DNA of 64,000 nt from Maratus speciosus (GCA_963932465.1 OZ010799.1:279851083-279915082); one strand, 5' to 3'; positions 44,853 to 57,580 are shown, counted from the first letter of the stretch. The notes: generated by a model from the sequence alone, not told the origin. Program-made: numbers and translations.

Positions 44853-46623
44853 AATTTAAAAAATGTTGTTTTGAGTATATTCTTTTAAATATGCCATAAT
44901 TATTATCACTTAATGTTTTTCGAACCTAATAGCTTAATTATTTTTTAAAATTCTGTCTCTCTTAAAATTCACGTGGGAATATAGTGTTTAACTGAAAAGT
45001 GTTCGTTTGCGATTTAAAAAATCTAACAACAAAAACTAAAAACTATTTCAATCTATGAATAAATTCTTTGAATAGAAATCGGAAAAAACTTCAAAAATTA
45101 GAGAAATAAAAAAAAATGATTGCACACTGCACATTACAATCTAGACAAGTAGGTTCCTGCAAAATATGATTATATTCCTATGTATAGGTTTTACACAATA
45201 AGACCTCTTCAAATGAACTATTTTGATCAATTTTAAGATTTAATAGCTCTTAAAATTATTTCTTCGATTCAAAATCTGTCTGTTTTAGCATGTTTATCTT
45301 ACATTTCTCACAAATCTATAAGTTTTCATGTTTTTATACTAAAATTTTCTCCATTATCAGCTGAAAAAGTCAAAAGTTCACACAAATTCCATTACGGCAG
45401 CATAAGTAGTTACCTTTTTCTAGCACAGTGTGATAAACACCTACAGCGGGAACTCTTGCGTTAATGGGGCTCAGAGCTTGAAATCTTTTCAAAAAATTTA
45501 TTTTTTTAGTATCTACTTTGATTATTCAATTACTTCTGAACACAGTGCATAAAACCGCATAAAAATATTTGCATTTTTAACGGAGTTATAAGCATTTATG
45601 TAACAATCACTTACATAGCCGCACCCATTTAATTGCAACTTTAAGTCGCGTTTTCTCAAAACTTGATTTTTGACGACTATCCGTAGGATTAAAAAAAACT
45701 ATTTGATGGAATGGCTTAAAAAATTTTTTGCATGCATATAACATCATTATCTATAGAATGAATTAATATATTTTAGATAGCTTAATATTTTGCGTATTTA
45801 TAAGGGGAAAAAAACTTGTATTTTTTAGGATTTTTTAAATTTTCAAATTTGAGAGTTTTTTTAATAAGGTTTCCTTTGAGTGATAGTTATATCCTTAATT
45901 CATTCTATAGAGTAAAGTTTCCTGATCATTTTAAAGAAAAAATTAGGTTCTTATGTCAATTCAACGTTAAGATATCTTACGGGTGGTGATAGGACACCTA
46001 ATTTTTTTTTCGAAAATTGTGTTATATAGATTTTGCTGTTTTTTTTCTTTTGTTATATTGAAGTACTTCATTTTACAATTTTATAAGAATACAAACGTAC
46101 CTTAAAAATATCAGGAAGTTTAAATTAGTTACATTCAATACTTCAGTTTTTATATGGATTCGAAACGAGAGCTCTGTTTACATGTTTTTCGGTATCGATC
46201 AAGCCCTGATCCCCCTTAAATAATGTAACACTGGGTATTCTTTACAACAAGAAAATTGTATGAAGTAATTGTCTAATAAACTAAACAACTATATCATAGT
46301 TATCTTATAAAAAACACAAGAGAATACTCATGTACACATTTTTTAATTCAAATCTTGCGTTGCGTGACCTATATGGAATTATTTCATGGAATTATCTGCT
46401 GTAGCGCCCTCTATTGTCGAGATTTTTATCTTTTTTTTGTTGGCGTGATACAACATCCCGTACTACGCTGAATATTTATCTGCAAACCGCATGTCTCACG
46501 TATCGATAGATCTTTTTATCGCGTTTTACTTTCGCCCCGAACTTTTGAAACACCCGGAATTTAACTGTCAGAGCCATAGGCGAATCTTCTTGTTTGAAAA
46601 ACGAGAGTTAGCCATCACCAATG
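44853..46623. other. Unassigned AT-rich region
   Basis: No terminal repeats or array. A frame at 46491-46688 starts in a slightly GC-richer stretch but runs straight across the boundary of the hAT element, so its 3' part cannot be native. I do not call a gene. Confidence 0.4.
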
Positions 46624-46631
46624 TGTTAAAT

Positions 46632-48043
46632 CAGCGGTTCCCAATCTATGAGTCGCGAGCGACTGGTAGGTTGCGGCGGGTGTTTTAGTGTGTCGCGAAA
46701 CAATCGAGGTTTGTCACAAAAACATATCTTATATTTCATCTGTATAAAAAAAATAACAATTTCATCAGCAACTAATATTTCATGGGAAAATCTATAATTT
46801 CCTTCTAGATTAATATACGGGCAGAATATTCAGAATCATTTAAATAAGCTTTGAATTCCTCGACGGTGTTGAACACAATATGCTTGTGTGAATAGGCTTT
46901 TTCTAGTTTGCTATTTTTGAAAAACAAGTACAGAAACATGACAGGCAAGTTTGCGAGTTTTTCGCAACTTAAGTATGCCTTCACGTATGTTTAATCCTCC
47001 TGCCAATACCTCGTCCCGAGTGACGAGCAAAAGTCGTTTGCATCCACACATTGCCGGTTCTCAGCTCTTTTAGTCAATCACTTCGCGTTTTATGCAGTTT
47101 TCACGTACGGCTGAATGCGAGGAGTTTTTCTTCTGTTACTGATTATTTCCATCATCTTGCTTTATGTAAATCTTTTGGCAAATGTGTGGTGGGGCATAAT
47201 GGTTTTTGTATATAGGGGAGAGCAGTAAACAAGTGAGACATGGTACACCGTGAGACAGCAACCAATTTGACATATAGTTGTAACTTTTTCTCCAAGCTGG
47301 CACACACACATACCAACCTCATCTTGTGCAACACGTGGATGTAGTTTCGGCACTTCAGTTACTCGTCTGAAAAATAGTAAATAATTCTTCATTTTATAGT
47401 GGTTAAAGTTACATAAACGTCTATTTTAGAGTTTATTTCCTTAAATAAGACATATATTTACTTAACCAAACCTAGCTATATCTAATAATACACTATTTCG
47501 ACAAAACGACATAAACTTTTTAAAGCGATTAAATTGATGTAACAGATGTGGCATCCATTTTGTTACAACGTAACGAAAGTACACAGTGAGACACACAATT
47601 GTGGTACACAGTGAGACGTTTCTCAATGTGTACCTACTATGTGGTTCTGATGTTAAAAAGTTATTTATTAATAAAATAAGGTTTTCTTCCTCTCTCTCTC
47701 TCTTTCTCTGTGTATGGGTAGGTGCGCGATGGCTAGCAAAATCTACTAAACGTAAGACGTAACTTTTTTTTTTTTTTTTTTTACATTTCGCTATTTTGAA
47801 AAATGAAAAATCTATAAACACCAAAAAAAGGCCTTCATTTAAGCAAATAAATATCAATCTTACGCTGTCATCTCTCGGTAATAGATAAAAACATGTATAG
47901 ACAATTACTTCATACAATTTTCATGTTGTAAAAAAGAAGAAAATTATTAAAAAATATTAAAATTTGAAACGTCCTAAAAATTGGACGCTAGGCATAAATG
48001 TGTTAAATGTGGGTCGCGTACCAATAAACGTTGGAAACCGCTG
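46632..48043. mobile_element. hAT element with perfect 8-bp duplication
   Basis: CAGCGGTTCCCAATCTATGA on the left and mirror CAGCGGTTTCCAACGTTTAT on the right are hAT ends with 'gtcgcg' just inside. TGTTAAAT is exactly repeated at 46624-46631 and 48044-48051. 1,412 bp. Inside are 'gagacatggtacaccgtgag' (47240) and 'acacagtgagac' (47580, 47612) blocks that look like pieces of another element, and a TTAACACATTTATGCC-type MITE end on the minus strand near 47990-48006. No transposase frame. Confidence 0.9.
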
Positions 48044-48189
48044 TGTTAAATATAAAATGCATATTTTGAATCCTAATAAGCAACATAATGACAATATTTT
48101 CTTATAATTATTTTCCAGATTATTTTATCAAAAACGTTTATAATTTTTATGTCCTATAAGAATAATCTTAACAAGCTACAATGATAGAA

Positions 48190-48390
48190 TACCTTACATT
48201 GTCTTTATTAATGAACCTTCTTTTCTAATTGGATCACGTTTTAAAAACTTTTCCGTTACTAATGAATATGACTCTTCTTTCCCGAAATATCTAAATACTT
48301 TGAAAACAATTCGGGAAAACAGTATCTGAACTATACAGGTGATCCAATTAGTAAAAGTTGCAGTTGTTATTAACAAAGTTATTTGTTAAG
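48190..48390. repeat. R1 foldback family, best copy
   Basis: 'ttctaattggatcac' (48230) and its mirror 'gtgatccaattagtaaaag' (48341) give the inner arms. 'cattgtctttattaatgaac' and 'attaacaaagt' give the outer arms. The centre has 'ccgttactaatgaatatgac'. It is probably a MITE; a target duplication was not identified. Confidence 0.6.
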
Positions 48391-48834
48391 GATATTTTCT
48401 ATGAGTTTTATATAAAATTAAGTAGTAGTTTTGAATTCCTATATTGAAAAACACCCTTTCTTTTAACGTTATATTGTTATAACGTTTTGTAAAATTTATT
48501 TTGTGAATTCGCAATATTTTTATCTAGGACAGGGGATGTCTGATTTCATGATTTTTATTTTGTTTTATTTTTTTAATATTATTATTATTATATTTTTTTT
48601 TTGTAGACCCCAAAAAATCGTCTTTTTAGACTTTTCTTACAAATTTCGTATAAAACTACCTTGGAGGTTATTTCTTAGGAAATACTAGTATAAAAAAACG
48701 ATTAGTTGGAAGCCCTGTTATCTTTAAACTTGCTGTATTTGATACTTGTGTAATATTATTAATAACATCTTTGAAATCATTTTTATAAACAGTTTTTAAA
48801 CTACATAGTTGTTCAAACAAGTAAAAAATGTAGC

Positions 48835-50170
48835 AAGACTAATCCTTTGCGAATTTTTTTTTTTTTCGAGCTTCAAATAAAAATTTAGTAGCGAGACTAA
48901 TGCTTTGAAAAATTTTTTAGAACTTCCAATACATTTATTTATTCAAGATAAACATAAATTCTCGTCACGAAAGACATTCTTACTTTTATTTTTACCAATC
49001 CTGTTATGAAATTCAAGTAGTATGCGTAGCGTATCGTAAATTTTATTTTTGGTTTTATAAAGATGCAATGTTTGTTGGGAGACTAATGCTTTGCGAAATT
49101 TTTTTTTGAGCTTCGAATGAATTTATTTATAAAAGAAAATAAATTATCTTCACGAAAGACATTCTTACTTTTATTCTTACCAATCCAGTTATCAAATGTT
49201 AGTAGCATGCGTCGTGTAACTTTAATGTTGTCTTAATAAAGATGCAAAGTTAGTAGAAAAACTAATGTTTTGGGAAATTTTTTAGAGCTTCGATTAAATT
49301 TATTTATCAAAAAAATAGTTATCAAAGAAAATAAATTCTCTTCACGAAAGACATTCTTACTTTTATTCTTACCAATCCAGTTATCAAATGTTAGTAGCAT
49401 GCGTAGTGTAACTTTAATGTTGTCCTAATAAAGATGCAAAGTTAGTAGAAAGACTTGAGAAATTTTTTAGAGCTTCGAATAAATTTATTTATCAAAGATA
49501 AATATAAATTCTCGTCACTAAAGACATTCTTACCTTTATTTTTACAAATATGCTGACCGAATTCATTCTACTTGAATTCGCATGCGGAGTGTAACTTCTA
49601 TATTTGTCTTTATAAAGATGCAAAATTCGTAGAGATACTAATGTTTTGAGAAATATTTTTAGAGCTTCCGATAAAGTTATTTATCAAAGATAAATATAAC
49701 TTCCCGTCAGGAAAGGCATTCTTACATTTATTCTTACCAATTCGGTGATCAAATTCAAGTAGCATGCGTAGTGTAACTTTTATTATTGCCTCCTTAAAGA
49801 TGTAATGTTTGTTTCGAGATTAATAGTTTGAGAATTTTTTTTAGAAGTTCGAATAAATTTATTTTTCACAGATAAATATAAATTCTCGTCACGAAATACA
49901 TTCTTAACTTTATTTTATCAATCCGATGATAAAATTTAAGTACCATGCGCAGTGTACCTTTTATTTTTATCTTGATTAAGATGCAATGTTTATAACCAGA
50001 CTAATGCTTTGAGACATTTTTTAGAGCTTCGAATAAATTTATTTATCAAAGATAAATATAAATTTTCGTCACCAAACACATTCTTATATTTATTCTTACC
50101 AATCCGGTGATCAAATTCAAGTACCATGCGTAGTATAACTAACATTTTTGCGTTCATGAAGATTCAATGT
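48835..50170. repeat. ~184-bp tandem array, about 7-8 copies
   Basis: 'aa.acattcttac.tttatt' recurs near 48973, 49159, 49350, 49524, 49717, 49898 and 50078. Each unit has 'ctaatg.tttgagaaattttt', 'gagcttcgaataaattta', 'ttctcgtcacgaaa' and 'agtagcatgcgtagtgtaact'. Unlike the 147-, 300- and 430-bp arrays, no Helitron termini flank it. Confidence 0.88.
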
Positions 50171-50950
50171 AGAACATCCGGAGTTATGGTTGCATGTTTT
50201 TCGTTAATTTTTGTATTTATATTTAGTAAATATTTATGTAACATTATTTAGTCTGTTTAAACGAAATCGATCTAATGACTTATTCAGTCTTGGACTTTAA
50301 ATTTGATATTTTTTAAATGTTGCCGACAAAGTCATATTTCTTTCATTACAAACTTTTCTGTTGTCGTCAATAATAGTGTCGGCTACTTTTTAATGGCTAT
50401 AAAAAAATCCGTTGCTATTTTTATAGCTCGTACATCACTTCTAAATAGTGCATAATTGAAATTTTTAAATCGTGGTACAAGAAAGAAAAAAAATAGCTTC
50501 TGGGTAAATAAAATTGAAAGAGATTTTTCTGAGAGTTTAAATATTTTTCTAACAATGAACGTTTGTTTCCTAATATAATGTAAACTAACTAGTGACAGAA
50601 TTACCATAATTCATAATTGATTTCCCACAGAAAATTAAAAAGAAAACAAAAAGCAGGTTAAACTTAAAATTAGATTAACCATGTTTTACTGGTATAGTAA
50701 TTATTCGCCACTAAACTAAAACAACACAAGTCTGGGGAAAAAATAAAACTTTTACCTTCCTGCGAAAGAAATATATGAAATATATAGATCTAACATTCCT
50801 TAATCTAAATATTTTATCCAAATTTTGGAACACGTACCATTTTTCCGAGAAACAGTTTTTTTAAATAACAGATAATGAAGAATTGTTACATTAATTTAGA
50901 ATGTTAGTTAAAAATGAAAACCAGAAAAAAGGTATTTTTGCTATCTTAGA
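50171..50950. other. Unassigned AT-rich region
   Basis: Nothing with termini or coding sense is evident; a 74-codon minus-strand frame lacks motifs. Confidence 0.45.
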
Positions 50951-51249
50951 TAGGGTAACTCTAAGATATATGGCCATAGTTTTTAAAGATTGAAATAAAA
51001 ATTCTTAGAATGCAAATACAAGGAACATTTATGCATATTTAAAATTCTTATACGTTTACTCATCATATTTTGAGCAGAAAATAATTAAATATTGAGAAAA
51101 GAAAGTGGGAAACAAAATTGAAATTAAAATGGTAAATTGCCATCTCTCCTTCAAGCTGAGGAGAGATGGACATCCAATACAGGAAAAAAAGTGAAGTTAA
51201 AACAGCAAAACATAACATATTTCATATAGTTAATCATGAAAAACATATA

Positions 51250-51525
51250 CACAGTAAAAAAATCCGAACAGTATTCCTGTAGGAATCGGAAAAATAGTTG
51301 CCCTTATCGTACCGGAAAATTTTCCGACCCAGCTCGTAATAAAATCCGTAAAAAAAGGAAACACTCATTAAAACGGTACTTTACGGATTTTATTCCAATT
51401 TTACGGACTTTATTCCGATTTTACTGATTTTATTCCGAGCTGGGTCGGAAATTTTTCCGGTACGATAAGGGCAACTATTTTTCCGATTCCTACAGGAAAT
51501 CTGGTCCTATTTTTTTTCTATAGTG
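51250..51525. mobile_element. Foldback MITE, 276 bp
   Basis: Two long arms (about 51265-51335 and 51430-51510) are near-perfect mirror copies around 'attcctgtaggaatcgg', 'gttgcccttatcgtaccgg' and 'ccgacccagctcg'. Ends are CACAGTAAAAAAA and mirror CACTATAGAAAAA, flanked by TA. The centre carries 'tttacggattttattcc' repeats. Confidence 0.88.
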
Positions 51526-51546
51526 TAGCAGTTTGTAAAGATTCAA

Positions 51547-51817
51547 TTATATCACGAAAAATAGTGAATAAAACTGGAATGAACAAAATTTGAAGTATGA
51601 TTTCAATACTTCACTAGTTTTGGCAAAGGTCTGATAGTTTGTACAAGTTTCATAGAACCATTTTAGGCAACTTACGCATTGTATCCAGACATTCTTTTTG
51701 GCTGTGATATTACATTGTTCTCCACAACCAACACAGTGATCCTCATCCAATTCTATTTCTTCGGAATCTACAGAATCCGATAATTTAAAAGTATTTCATT
51801 TTCTTCGCTGCTGGAAG
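51547..51817 (-). pseudogene. Tigger transposase tail with C-terminal zinc finger
   Basis: The minus strand gives an acidic linker (LSDSVDSEEIELDEDHCVGC) leading into a cysteine finger: C-x2-C, C-x2-C (residues 25 and 28 counted from the in-frame ATG at 51750), then WFYETC. In related Tigger proteins the last motif is usually W-h-H-E-T-C; here tyrosine replaces the histidine, so the metal site is probably damaged. The upstream DDE core is absent, and a poly-T tract (51823-51850) marks the break. Confidence 0.7.
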
Positions 51818-52529
51818 TGCCGTTTTTTTTTTTTTTTTTTTTTTTTTTTTAGGTTTATCGCCTTTATTTAGTTTATTTATCAACTTTATCTGTTTTGGGG
51901 ATGAATGTTTCCGATGTTTTTTTAACATTTTCGTAAAAATAGATCATTAAGTCTTATTATATTATTATTATTATTGACTTCTTGATATTAGTTAAAATTT
52001 AAACATATCAATTGATATAATTATAAACATAAAAGTTATGTAATTATTTTAAATTTTATTATATTTAGTTAAAATCCTCACTCCGTATAATTCTACAATA
52101 CTGATTAAAGCTGGTTATCTCTCCTCGATTTTATGTGACCATCTCTCCTGAAATTGCAGGACATATGGTCGCCCAAATTAAAGCGCCAATAACTATTGTA
52201 CACTGTAAATTAAAATGTCTGAAAATCAAACACTTAAGTGTCTGAAACGGAGTGTTCAATTTTCAGACATTTTAAAATGTCTGAATTTTTTCAGACTCTT
52301 TTTGCGTCTGAATTTCAGACACTTCAAACGTCTTAATAGCATCCATTTTTTTTTTGTAAGCATCATACGTAGCCATGTTTGACCACGTTGAACCCTGAAA
52401 AAATATTTGGCTGGAGTCTTGCCCCCTCCACACGCCCTCCCCCCTCCCCCCCGCAGCCTGATTTTTTTGGTGCTCCTAATTTTGGTATGCAATTTTCGTT
52501 AAGCTGTTTATTTAAATCTTTTACGACAT

Positions 52530-53660
52530 TTTACTGATTATAATCAATATTTTGAACTTCAGGAATAGAACAAGATTAAAGCAAAAAATATTTATCTAAA
52601 TATTTGTTTTGATGATAAATATGATTTTGAATATGATTTTTTTTTTAAATCTTATTTTACTTTAAAAGTTCAAAACATCGATTATATTCAGTACAATTTC
52701 GAAACGGATTTAAAATATAAGCTTTACAAATATTGCACATTAAATTTGGTGGCACTTAAATCGTAGGGGGACGGGACACTGCTTTAATACCCATGCTTTA
52801 ATCAAGAAGTTCTTTTGCAAAAAATGCAACCCTACACTATGGTTATCTAAATAGAGATGTCCGGTACTCGGGAGTATCCATTGTGGAGGTTAATGGACAT
52901 TCACGAATAGCGGACACCTCTATTTAGCGAATACTTTTTTAATCCGCAAAGCACACGCATACATATTTGTATATTTTTACCTCACAAAAGCAGACATCTC
53001 CGATCATCAGACAAATTCCGCGATCCCGAAGTTTCCGCTATTAAGGGCTTTTAAGATACATGGATAAATATATATTTTTTTATAATCTTGTCCTATTCTA
53101 AAAGTTTAAAATATTTATTATACTCGGTTGAATGTCGAAAGAGATTTAAAATGCCAGATGTACGAAAATTGCAATTAAAATCCCCCCATCTCCCCAAAAA
53201 AGGAAAATTCATATAATTTAAAAATTAGATTTAAAAAAAAATTATATTGACACATAGGCAATTTTACATATTATCAGATGATAATCACAACAGCTATTTA
53301 ACTATGAGCAAAAAAATTAAAAAATAAATATTCCACTTTAATAACATTAAGAAAAAAATTACTTCGGTATTTTGTTAAATATATTTTGTGTTTTTAATCA
53401 TGGCCTACTCTAAAAGTTCAAAGCTTTCATTATAATCAGTGCAATATCGAAAAGGATTTATGATATCAGCTTTGCGAAAATTGAATACAAAATCCCCCTC
53501 CCCCCACCTCCCTGACCGAAAAAAATTTTAAATTCTTATCATTTAAAAATTAAATTAAAAAAAAAATTATATTGCCACATGCCACTTCAGCAAGTTTTTA
53601 TGTAGATCACAGGGTAATCACAAAAGCTATTCAACTATCAATAAAAATAAATAAATAAAT
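52530..53660. repeat. ~310-bp internal repeat, three copies
   Basis: 'ctaaaagttcaaa' followed by 'attatat.cagt.caat.tcgaaa.ggattta' occurs near 52665, 53098 and 53410. The last two are best matched and share 'ttatattg.cacat' and 'taatcacaa.agctattcaac'. Between copies 1 and 2 lies a patch with 'gagatgtccggtactcgg' and 'cggacacctctatttagcg' (52855-52930) that resembles a Tigger end. Confidence 0.65.
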
Positions 53661-55080
53661 ATCCTACATTAATAGCAAGAAGAAAAAATAACTTAGTTTC
53701 CAAGCTTCATTTGTCTTAAATGTATATCTTAACATCTAATTGTCATTCTTGTAATTTTCGTATAAGTGTATATAAATACAGTTACAAAAATCACAATATT
53801 AAGTACAAAATCTAGTTATGGCTTTTTACTTTTTCCCATTATAAATTTCAAATTACTTTTCTACTAAAAGTAATCAAAAAATAAATATTATACTTGATTT
53901 CAAATCAAATACATATGTATATTTTTACTGGCAGTTTTAAAAATAAGGAGCACATAATAGATGAATCATGACAACGTCATACGTTTTCAGGTACTTTATT
54001 TATCTTATTTTTTAATCTGCGGTTTTACGTTAGGAAGAAAGATCTTTCTAAAGCTTTTTTTTTCCTTTCATTGTTGTCGTTACGTGAGATAAGAATTAAC
54101 CATTGAAACGAAACTGCGATTGAAAGCAAGAGAATGAATATTCAACTTAAAATGTCTCTCTTTTAGTAATATTATTACTTTAAATTTGGGAAAAAAAGAT
54201 GAAAATTCAGAATATATAATTTGTAATAAAAGACAACGTCATAAGTTTAAAAATATATACTTCTAGAATTAATGGGTTTTTTCGCAAATAGATTCAAATC
54301 TAATTGAATTTCATGCAAGATTTTGTTTATACTATAAATAAAATCATAAAAGACACTTTCAGTACTATAAAGAAATTATGACACTTACTTCAATCGATGT
54401 TGCAAGAGGTCAGAAAAATTCCTCGATTTGAAATTTCAAAAACTACCCCAGTGAAGGAGAAGGGCTTGCATCATTTTAGTACGATATTTCATAATATATC
54501 CGACTAGCCATATTTAAAGAATGAAATGTTTCATCCTCAAAATAGGACCCACCAGACAAAAGTTTCTTTTTTTTGCTAGCTTCGACAGGACGAAGATGAA
54601 TAACACAATATTATTGATATAAATTAATACGAATTAACACTAAGTCCATTGCACACGCTTTGTAGAATTTCCGGGTGTAAACTTCAAGCGTCGTCTACTT
54701 CTGTTCTGTGTCTATCCCGCCCTTATATGGACGACAGCTTCTAAGAGACATTTGATGTCAAGCACACACGTCAGATGCATGTATTCAATAAATAAATAAT
54801 CCAAGTGAATACGAATTTAAATCACAGAACTTCACATTCCGCGAAAGACGAATTAAAATACACGCGTACATAAAAACAAACTTCGTTTGAATTACAACGT
54901 ATACCAACTTTGAACGAAGACATCTAAAACGCATGCGCGACTGGCAGTGCCCCAGTGCCCCCTAGTGGTTATTGCGTCGGAAGAATCAAAACGTCTTAAA
55001 TTAAGCCACGTTTGAAGCAACGAAGTGTCTTAAAATAAGACGTTTGCGGATATTTTAGACACTATTCTCAGTTCATTTAC
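53661..55080. other. Non-coding interior of the 3-kb element
   Basis: AT-rich; no frames or repeats recognised until the subterminal 'gtctta' words begin near 54990. A GC-richer patch (54640-54970) contains 'ccagtgccccctagtgg' and no identified gene. Confidence 0.45.
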
Positions 55081-55661
55081 ACCATGATCATACTAAGACA
55101 CTTATGTATTTTAAATTAAGACATCTATAATGTCTTAATTTTCAGATTAAGACAATTAAGTGTCTAAAATTCTTTTTCAGTCACACATGTGTCTAAATTA
55201 AAGACGCCTCTATTTGCAGTGTACGTCTCTGGTTTTGGCTTAGAAGTAAAGATTGGTTTATATACGTGCCTTAAAAGCCCATATAATAAAAAAATATATA
55301 ACGTACGCACTGCAAAACTTTCAGATATCTAAGTCAAAAAAATATTCAACCACCAAATTATATAAATATCAAAATTACACTTACTTTTTATATTTGAAAA
55401 ACACAGCTACCTGTCGCTATAAATAAACTCCTTGAATTATTTACAAGGAACATAGTTTATGTTGCAATCTATGACCAAATTTTGGAAATATTTAGACTGG
55501 CCATCTCTCCTCTATGGCCATCTATCCTAGACTTACCCTAATAAATCAATAAAATTTATCACTACTATATATTTTGTTACATTTTGTATCACGCAATTTT
55601 TCTTTTTGTCAATTCCACACACTAACATAGTGTGCAGCTGTGTCTTCGATGCATTAATGTA

Positions 55662-56730
55662 CAGTCGTGGGAAAAAAAAGTAGACACACCCTACTAACTC
55701 CTCAACAAATCATCGTAGAAGAACGTTACTGGTACCGAACGATTGGAAATAAAGTCTACTTTTAAATGATGTATATTAAATTTTCTTAGGGGGTCATCTA
55801 CATATTAAAACGAATCCAAACTTCATTTGTTTCAATGGCAATACCCAATTTTAACGAGATATTTCAAATCTTCGGTTCAAACTATGCCTAGACACCCAAT
55901 TTCAAGTCATTTGAATGATAAGTTTTTGAATTATAAACATTCAAAATTTAGTGCTTCTAATGTGAAATTACATTTTCATATTTTTATTTATATCTCCCGA
56001 AATTATGCTCCTAATGTGCTAATTTTTTTTGTGGTAATAATACTAATATACCCAAATATAAATAAGCTGAATTTGCAATTTTTATAATTTTATGATATGA
56101 ATTATGATTTATGAAATTAATATTCGAAAAAAATATGAATTGCAACCTACAATTTTTTTGATGGATTTAGATTTTTTAAGTCTAGCTTTATGGAAATTCA
56201 AAAATTTCACATTTTGCTTCCAAGTAGTTTTCAAATTATGCTTAAAAAACGGCAAAATGATGGTTTAAGGGGCCGTCTATGATGGAAGTGTGTAGACATT
56301 TTGAAATTTATTCTGCTGTACTGTAATCAAACAGGTTTCATTGACGCTTAAACGTGCCTTGATCAAGAAGGCGGCTCTCTCGGTTAACAATCCAGTACGG
56401 AACTTCAATTTGGATACAGCCCTTAAAAACGCTCGTTTTAAAATAATTAATTTCTCGGAAACTTATGGTAGGAATTGAATAAAAATTCGTCTTTAGGCTA
56501 ATTGAAGGGTGTAGAGTTCATTTATGCTGTCAGAATTGGGTACTGCTATTGAAAAAAATAAAGTTATGGTTCGTTTTAATATGTATTTAAAGCATAGTAT
56601 TATAAGCATATTTTATATACATCATTTAAAAGTGGACTTTATTTCCAATCGTTCGGTACCAGTAACTTCCTTCTACGATAATTTGTTGAGGAGTTAGAAG
56701 GGGGTGTTTACTTTTTTTTTCCCACGAATG
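55662..56730. mobile_element. TA-flanked element with long terminal inverted repeats
   Basis: CAGTCGTGGGAAAAAAAAGT mirrors CATTCGTGGGAAAAAAAAAG. The arms continue for ~190 bp with 'ctcctcaacaaat', 'gtaccgaacgattggaaata', 'attaaaacgaa' and 'ggcaatacccaatt'. TA is at 55660-55661 and 56731-56732. Length is 1,069 bp. No transposase seen. An 86-codon frame at 55827-56087 starts inside the left arm and is not convincing. Confidence 0.9.
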
Positions 56731-56964
56731 TACCTTTTCTAATATTTATTTACAAATTAACATATGCATGTTTTTGTTTAGGCAATTTCCACTTTTCTGT
56801 TTTAGTAAGATATAAAATACATTAATTATACAAAAAAAAAGACACGTCTCCAAAAAATTAGTATGTGATACAGTATTATCATTTATAATTTTAATAAATT
56901 TTCAGCTGTGAAATTGCGCTCGAACTTATTATTCAATATATAATACGTGAATACGTGATTTACT

Positions 56965-57365
56965 GGTTGCCCCAACAATGACAGATGATTTAAAAATTCA
57001 ATAACTTGCAAACGGTGACATATGTTTAAAAAAAAGAAAACTTACAAGAAAGTTATGTAAAATATCAGGAGTTTGCAAGCTGCGATTCTGTGCTTTAGTT
57101 ACAAATAGCATCGATAGATACCGCTGCAAGTAATTTACCACTAAATCCAGGCCCGATTTTTCGTCCACTCTCTTTTCTTCCATGCGAAAAAGGAGATTAA
57201 AATGTATTGAATGGATCCCGAAGTACCAAAAAATCGGGTCTGGACTGAACACCTATTGCTCTCAGCGCCATCTATAGTTTGGAATTCGAACTAAAATAAA
57301 GAATCACAGTAAAAAATTCCTGACATCATACATAACCCTCCTGCAAGAAATTTTTTTATATCTGT
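56965..57365. mobile_element. Diverged copy of the CCGGGTGTCC foldback MITE
   Basis: 'aaaattcaataacttgcaaacggtgaca', 'gcgccatctatagtttggaattcgaact' and 'cataaccctcctgcaagaa' are shared with 59875-60326. The outer ends have decayed and the right end stops before the terminus. Confidence 0.7.
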
Positions 57366-57395
57366 CAAGAATTACCAAGAATTACTATAATGGTT

Positions 57396-57580
57396 GGGAC
57401 CAATATAGTAATTCTTTGATCCGTCTTCTCTAATAAATATTGTTACCTTATAATACTAACAAAGTACTAATAATTTTATAACAGTGTAAATTACTAATAA
57501 ATGTTGATAATTACTCAGGAATATATGAAATATAATTTATTAGAGCAAAATGGATCAAATAATTAGTATATTGGTATGAA
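57396..57580. mobile_element. Short MITE, ~185 bp
   Basis: 'gggaccaatatagtaattct' followed by 'ttgatcc' on the left is mirrored by 'ggatcaaataattagtatat' and 'tggta' on the right. 'ctctaataaat' continues both arms. Ends are approximate and no target duplication was found. Confidence 0.6.

Larger units (their letters stand above)
52202..55221. mobile_element. 3-kb non-autonomous element inserted at TA
   Basis: CACTGTAAATTAAAATGTCT on the left, mirror CACTGCAAATAGAGGCGTCT on the right, with TA at 52200-52201 and 55222-55223. The empty site is readable at 2200-2208. Both ends carry several 'gtct(g/t)aa' and mirrored 'ttcagac' words over ~120-200 bp, an imperfect long terminal repeat. No transposase frame. 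The short terminal repeat and TA target place it in the Tc1/mariner/pogo group. Confidence 0.85.
50953..55538 (-). mobile_element. Zinc-finger Tigger element with nested insertions
   Basis: Ends GGGTAACTCTAAGATATATG and mirror GGGTAAGTCTAGGATAGATG continue with 'gccatag' (24 of 27 element bases match) and are flanked by TA (50951-50952 and 55539-55540). Without its nested guests the element is ~1.3 kb. 'ggccatctctcct' words recur inside. A transposase tail on the minus strand remains at 51547-51817. A foldback MITE (51250-51525) and a 3-kb TA element (52202-55221) were inserted later. Confidence 0.85.

Noticed and set aside
46491..46688. 65-codon frame in a GC-richer stretch
   Set aside because: It crosses the target duplication and the terminal repeat of the hAT element, so it cannot be a native gene.
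47462..47917. 151-codon minus-strand frame, one of the longest in the window
   Set aside because: It lies inside the hAT element, includes poly-lysine and an RKRERE string from simple repeats, and shows no transposase motif.
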